DNA of 64,000 nucleotides from Sipunculus nudus. Taxonomy: Eukaryota; Annelida; Sipuncula; Golfingiida; Sipunculidae. The stretch covers positions 80,530,659 to 80,594,658 of the forward strand of contig CM049313.1 in assembly GCA_026874595.1 (NCBI GenBank), read 5' to 3'. A program made the position numbers and the translations under genes. Under the pieces are notes generated by a model, which made no database searches, had not been told where the DNA came from, and saw nothing but the letters and a program-made list of their open reading frames with translations. Of the stretch, positions 59,101 through 64,000 are shown one piece after another. The number at the start of each line of letters is the position of its first letter. The stretch's first letter is position 1.

Positions 59101-62100
59101 ATCGCAAGTCTCGTCATATCTCGCACCGTTTCTCGTGAAACGAGAACACGTGACCATTCAAAGAAATGCCTATAATTATGTCATTTTTCACGCTACAGAC
59201 ACATGGTTTGCAGCGCTGGATAGCGGCTGACACTCGCAGTCACATTCAGGGGTCACATTGTTAGTCTCGTCAAATCTCGCGCCGTTTTTCGCCAAACCAC
59301 GAAGACACGTGCCGTCGCCGCAAGTGGCGGCAGGGTCCCTACGGTGGGCGGCCGGCGTGTGCAGCGGTGCGTGACGGCCTCTCCGGGCCCCATCTATGAT
59401 CATACATGTTGGAGGCACAGTCCAGACTTTATTGCTTGCCGGAAATCTTCGATTTTCGCAAGCTGGTTGGTCAGTCGCGGATGTCTGTTTGTCTGTTTGT
59501 TTGTTTGTTTGTTTGTCTGTCCAGTCTCTACAGGTCGCAATTTTGATCCCATCGCTTTCAAACTTTCACAGTTTGTGTAAAATCAAAAATGCAAGAAGCC
59601 TATTGTTTTTGGGCAATATAGGTCAAAGGTCAAGGTCAAGGTCATCAAAAGTTCCTAAAGTGCTCTTTTCTTCATATCTCCATTACTATTTGTCATAGCC
59701 ACTTCAAACAGGGCTCATTTTAATCGGCATTCCAAGGCCTTTCTTCTGATATATATGTTGCTGAAATCTGCTGTTTCTATGGTTACACATTTTGGGGGGA
59801 AACTCATGATTTTCGAAAATAAAAGGCCTAATTTTTCTAACTTTGTCATTTTTAAAGCTAGAGAGTTCTAGTTTTTTGCATCAGATAGTACTAAATAAGC
59901 TTTTAATTATACAAGTGAAAGTCTCGTAAAATCTCGCACCATTTCTCGTCAAACGAGAATTTTCGAGATTTCATTAAATATGGCTTACAGGTCGCATTTT
60001 TTAAACTATGACTTTGAAAATGACATATTTTGTGTTATTTAGAAATATCTCGAAACCAATTTTTCATTTTTTGGAAATAGCCACCAGGGGGCGTGGTACA
60101 TGAAACACTGTAACATATCATTTTTCTGCAATATCTCAAAAAATATTAAACCTGACACCATTTTTTGGGTCGTATCTGAAACTAGGAACATTGGCTTATC
60201 CCTTCGCACATGTTGCTTTGTGCTGCCGTTACCATGGTTACCAAATTTTGGGGTAAAACTTGACAATCTGAAAATTCGGAGTTTTCCAGCTTCTCTCTCT
60301 GTTGATATTTGCGATAGAAAGGTCTGGTGTTTGGCGTTAGACAGCATCCCTCTAGTTCTTAGTCATTCAATCGCAAGTCTCGTCATATCTCGCACCGTTT
60401 CTCGTGAAACGAGAACACGTGACCATTCAAAGAAATGCCTATAATTATGTCATTTTTCACGCTACAGACACATGGTTTGCAGCGCTGGATAGCGGCTGAC
60501 ACTCGCAGTCACATTCAGGGGTCACATTGTTAGTCTCGTCAAATCTCGCGCCGTTTTTCGCCAAACCACGAAGACACGTGCCGTCGCCGCAAGTGGCGGC
60601 AGGGTCCCTACGGTGGGCGGCCGGCGTGTGCAGCGGTGCGTGACGGCCTCTCCGGGCCCCATCTATGATCATACATGTTGGAGGCACAGTCCAGACTTTA
60701 TTGCTTGCCGGAAATCTTCGATTTTCGCAAGCTGGTTGGTCAGTCGCGGATGTCTGTTTGTCTGTTTGTTTGTTTGTTTGTTTGTCTGTCCAGTCTCTAC
60801 AGGTCGCAATTTTGATCCCATCGCTTTCAAACTTTCACAGTTTGTGTAAAATCAAAAATGCAAGAAGCCTATTGTTTTTGGGCAATATAGGTCAAAGGTC
60901 AAGGTCAAGGTCATCAAAAGTTCCTAAAGTGCTCTTTTCTTCATATCTCCATTACTATTTGTCATAGCCACTTCAAACAGGGCTCATTTTAATCGGCATT
61001 CCAAGGCCTTTCTTCTGATATATATGTTGCTGAAATCTGCTGTTTCTATGGTTACACATTTTGGGGGGAAACTCATGATTTTCGAAAATAAAAGGCCTAA
61101 TTTTTCTAACTTTGTCATTTTTAAAGCTAGAGAGTTCTAGTTTTTTGCATCAGATAGTACTAAATAAGCTTTTAATTATACAAGTGAAAGTCTCGTAAAA
61201 TCTCGCACCATTTCTCGTCAAACGAGAATTTTCGAGATTTCATTAAATATGGCTTACAGGTCGCATTTTTTAAACTATGACTTTGAAAATGACATATTTT
61301 GTGTTATTTAGAAATATCTCGAAACCAATTTTTCATTTTTTGGAAATAGCCACCAGGGGGCGTGGTACATGAAACACTGTAACATATCATTTTTCTGCAA
61401 TATCTCAAAAAATATTAAACCTGACACCATTTTTTGGGTCGTATCTGAAACTAGGAACATTGGCTTATCCCTTCGCACATGTTGCTTTGTGCTGCCGTTA
61501 CCATGGTTACCAAATTTTGGGGTAAAACTTGACAATCTGAAAATTCGGAGTTTTCCAGCTTCTCTCTCTGTTGATATTTGCGATAGAAAGGTCTGGTGTT
61601 TGGCGTTAGACAGCATCCCTCTAGTTCTTAGTCATTCAATCGCAAGTCTCGTCATATCTCGCACCGTTTCTCGTGAAACGAGAACACGTGACCATTCAAA
61701 GAAATGCCTATAATTATGTCATTTTTCACGCTACAGACACATGGTTTGCAGCGCTGGATAGCGGCTGACACTCGCAGTCACATTCAGGGGTCACATTGTT
61801 AGTCTCGTCAAATCTCGCGCCGTTTTTCGCCAAACCACGAAGACACGTGCCGTCGCCGCAAGTGGCGGCAGGGTCCCTACGGTGGGCGGCCGGCGTGTGC
61901 AGCGGTGCGTGACGGCCTCTCCGGGCCCCATCTATGATCATACATGTTGGAGGCACAGTCCAGACTTTATTGCTTGCCGGAAATCTTCGATTTTCGCAAG
62001 CTGGTTGGTCAGTCGCGGATGTCTGTTTGTCTGTTTGTTTGTTTGTTTGTTTGTCTGTCCAGTCTCTACAGGTCGCAATTTTGATCCCATCGCTTTCAAA

Positions 62101-64000
62101 CTTTCACAGTTTGTGTAAAATCAAAAATGCAAGAAGCCTATTGTTTTTGGGCAATATAGGTCAAAGGTCAAGGTCAAGGTCATCAAAAGTTCCTAAAGTG
62201 CTCTTTTCTTCATATCTCCATTACTATTTGTCATAGCCACTTCAAACAGGGCTCATTTTAATCGGCATTCCAAGGCCTTTCTTCTGATATATATGTTGCT
62301 GAAATCTGCTGTTTCTATGGTTACACATTTTGGGGGGAAACTCATGATTTTCGAAAATAAAAGGCCTAATTTTTCTAACTTTGTCATTTTTAAAGCTAGA
62401 GAGTTCTAGTTTTTTGCATCAGATAGTACTAAATAAGCTTTTAATTATACAAGTGAAAGTCTCGTAAAATCTCGCACCATTTCTCGTCAAACGAGAATTT
62501 TCGAGATTTCATTAAATATGGCTTACAGGTCGCATTTTTTAAACTATGACTTTGAAAATGACATATTTTGTGTTATTTAGAAATATCTCGAAACCAATTT
62601 TTCATTTTTTGGAAATAGCCACCAGGGGGCGTGGTACATGAAACACTGTAACATATCATTTTTCTGCAATATCTCAAAAAATATTAAACCTGACACCATT
62701 TTTTGGGTCGTATCTGAAACTAGGAACATTGGCTTATCCCTTCGCACATGTTGCTTTGTGCTGCCGTTACCATGGTTACCAAATTTTGGGGTAAAACTTG
62801 ACAATCTGAAAATTCGGAGTTTTCCAGCTTCTCTCTCTGTTGATATTTGCGATAGAAAGGTCTGGTGTTTGGCGTTAGACAGCATCCCTCTAGTTCTTAG
62901 TCATTCAATCGCAAGTCTCGTCATATCTCGCACCGTTTCTCGTGAAACGAGAACACGTGACCATTCAAAGAAATGCCTATAATTATGTCATTTTTCACGC
63001 TACAGACACATGGTTTGCAGCGCTGGATAGCGGCTGACACTCGCAGTCACATTCAGGGGTCACATTGTTAGTCTCGTCAAATCTCGCGCCGTTTTTCGCC
63101 AAACCACGAAGACACGTGCCGTCGCCGCAAGTGGCGGCAGGGTCCCTACGGTGGGCGGCCGGCGTGTGCAGCGGTGCGTGACGGCCTCTCCGGGCCCCAT
63201 CTATGATCATACATGTTGGAGGCACAGTCCAGACTTTATTGCTTGCCGGAAATCTTCGATTTTCGCAAGCTGGTTGGTCAGTCGCGGATGTCTGTTTGTC
63301 TGTTTGTTTGTTTGTTTGTTTGTCTGTCCAGTCTCTACAGGTCGCAATTTTGATCCCATCGCTTTCAAACTTTCACAGTTTGTGTAAAATCAAAAATGCA
63401 AGAAGCCTATTGTTTTTGGGCAATATAGGTCAAAGGTCAAGGTCAAGGTCATCAAAAGTTCCTAAAGTGCTCTTTTCTTCATATCTCCATTACTATTTGT
63501 CATAGCCACTTCAAACAGGGCTCATTTTAATCGGCATTCCAAGGCCTTTCTTCTGATATATATGTTGCTGAAATCTGCTGTTTCTATGGTTACACATTTT
63601 GGGGGGAAACTCATGATTTTCGAAAATAAAAGGCCTAATTTTTCTAACTTTGTCATTTTTAAAGCTAGAGAGTTCTAGTTTTTTGCATCAGATAGTACTA
63701 AATAAGCTTTTAATTATACAAGTGAAAGTCTCGTAAAATCTCGCACCATTTCTCGTCAAACGAGAATTTTCGAGATTTCATTAAATATGGCTTACAGGTC
63801 GCATTTTTTAAACTATGACTTTGAAAATGACATATTTTGTGTTATTTAGAAATATCTCGAAACCAATTTTTCATTTTTTGGAAATAGCCACCAGGGGGCG
63901 TGGTACATGAAACACTGTAACATATCATTTTTCTGCAATATCTCAAAAAATATTAAACCTGACACCATTTTTTGGGTCGTATCTGAAACTAGGAACATTG
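53147..64000 (+). repeat. Family B array 2: 1269-bp units (8 full + 1 partial)
   Basis: Unit starts are 53147, 54410, 55679, 56948, 58217, 59486, 60755, 62024 and 63293; the last is cut by the window end and the first is a few bases short in its tetranucleotide tract. All units share four differences from units 1-4 of array 1: one T fewer before GGAAATAG, AAACCTGACACC instead of AAACGTGACACC, GAGAGTTCTAG instead of GAGTGTTCTAG, and CACGCTACAG instead of CACACTACAG. Within the array they look identical. Confidence 0.97.

Noticed and set aside
1-64000. Autonomous transposase, Rep/helicase or reverse transcriptase
   Set aside because: No frame shows the length or motifs of these enzymes; at best the elements are non-autonomous.

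Overview
The window reads as eukaryotic satellite or transposon-derived repeat DNA. I find no credible intact protein gene, rRNA, tRNA or CRISPR array. A marine invertebrate, most likely a bivalve mollusc, is my inference: (GTCT)n/(GTTT)n tracts, clustered AGGTCA repeats and long-unit arrays of this style are familiar from bivalve repeats. The assignment is not proven. A run of exactly 500 N shows this is scaffolded assembly sequence.

Layout, all units head-to-tail on one strand. (1) 1-19363: tandem array of a ~5.86 kb unit, family A: a tail, three full units and one unit cut by the gap. (2) 19364-19863: gap. (3) 19864-20465: 3' part of a 1.27 kb unit, family B. (4) 20472-35347: family C, 1274-bp units, eleven full and one truncated. 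(5) 35348-38254: older diverged mosaic, region D. (6) 38255-39510: a 1.26 kb unit, E1. (7) 39511-45860: five B units of exactly 1270 bp. (8) 45867-47186: a junction module and E2, a near-identical copy of E1. (9) 47300-53146: a fifth, substitution-diverged A unit, A'. (10) 53147-64000: second B array, 1269-bp units, eight full and one cut by the window end.

The families look related. They share a 5' end (tetranucleotide tract, a box around CTACAGG, then a fixed-spacing AGGTCA cluster), CTCF-like GGGGGCG boxes, RFX X-box-like palindromes, a 37-bp TCTCG box with rigid spacing, and a hairpin near the 3' end. One hairpin type is followed by CTAG and shows a compensatory base-pair change, as expected of a Helitron-like 3' terminus. 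My leading hypothesis is that these are tandemly amplified non-autonomous Helitron/Helentron-like elements carrying clustered host-factor motifs. No transposase or Rep/helicase is encoded here, so mobility would need proteins from elsewhere.

The A unit also holds a five-copy ~364-bp sub-array, a poly(G) tract, and a short minus-strand open segment that may be an exon relic. Units of the C and B arrays look almost perfectly identical, which means either recent homogenisation or an assembly effect.
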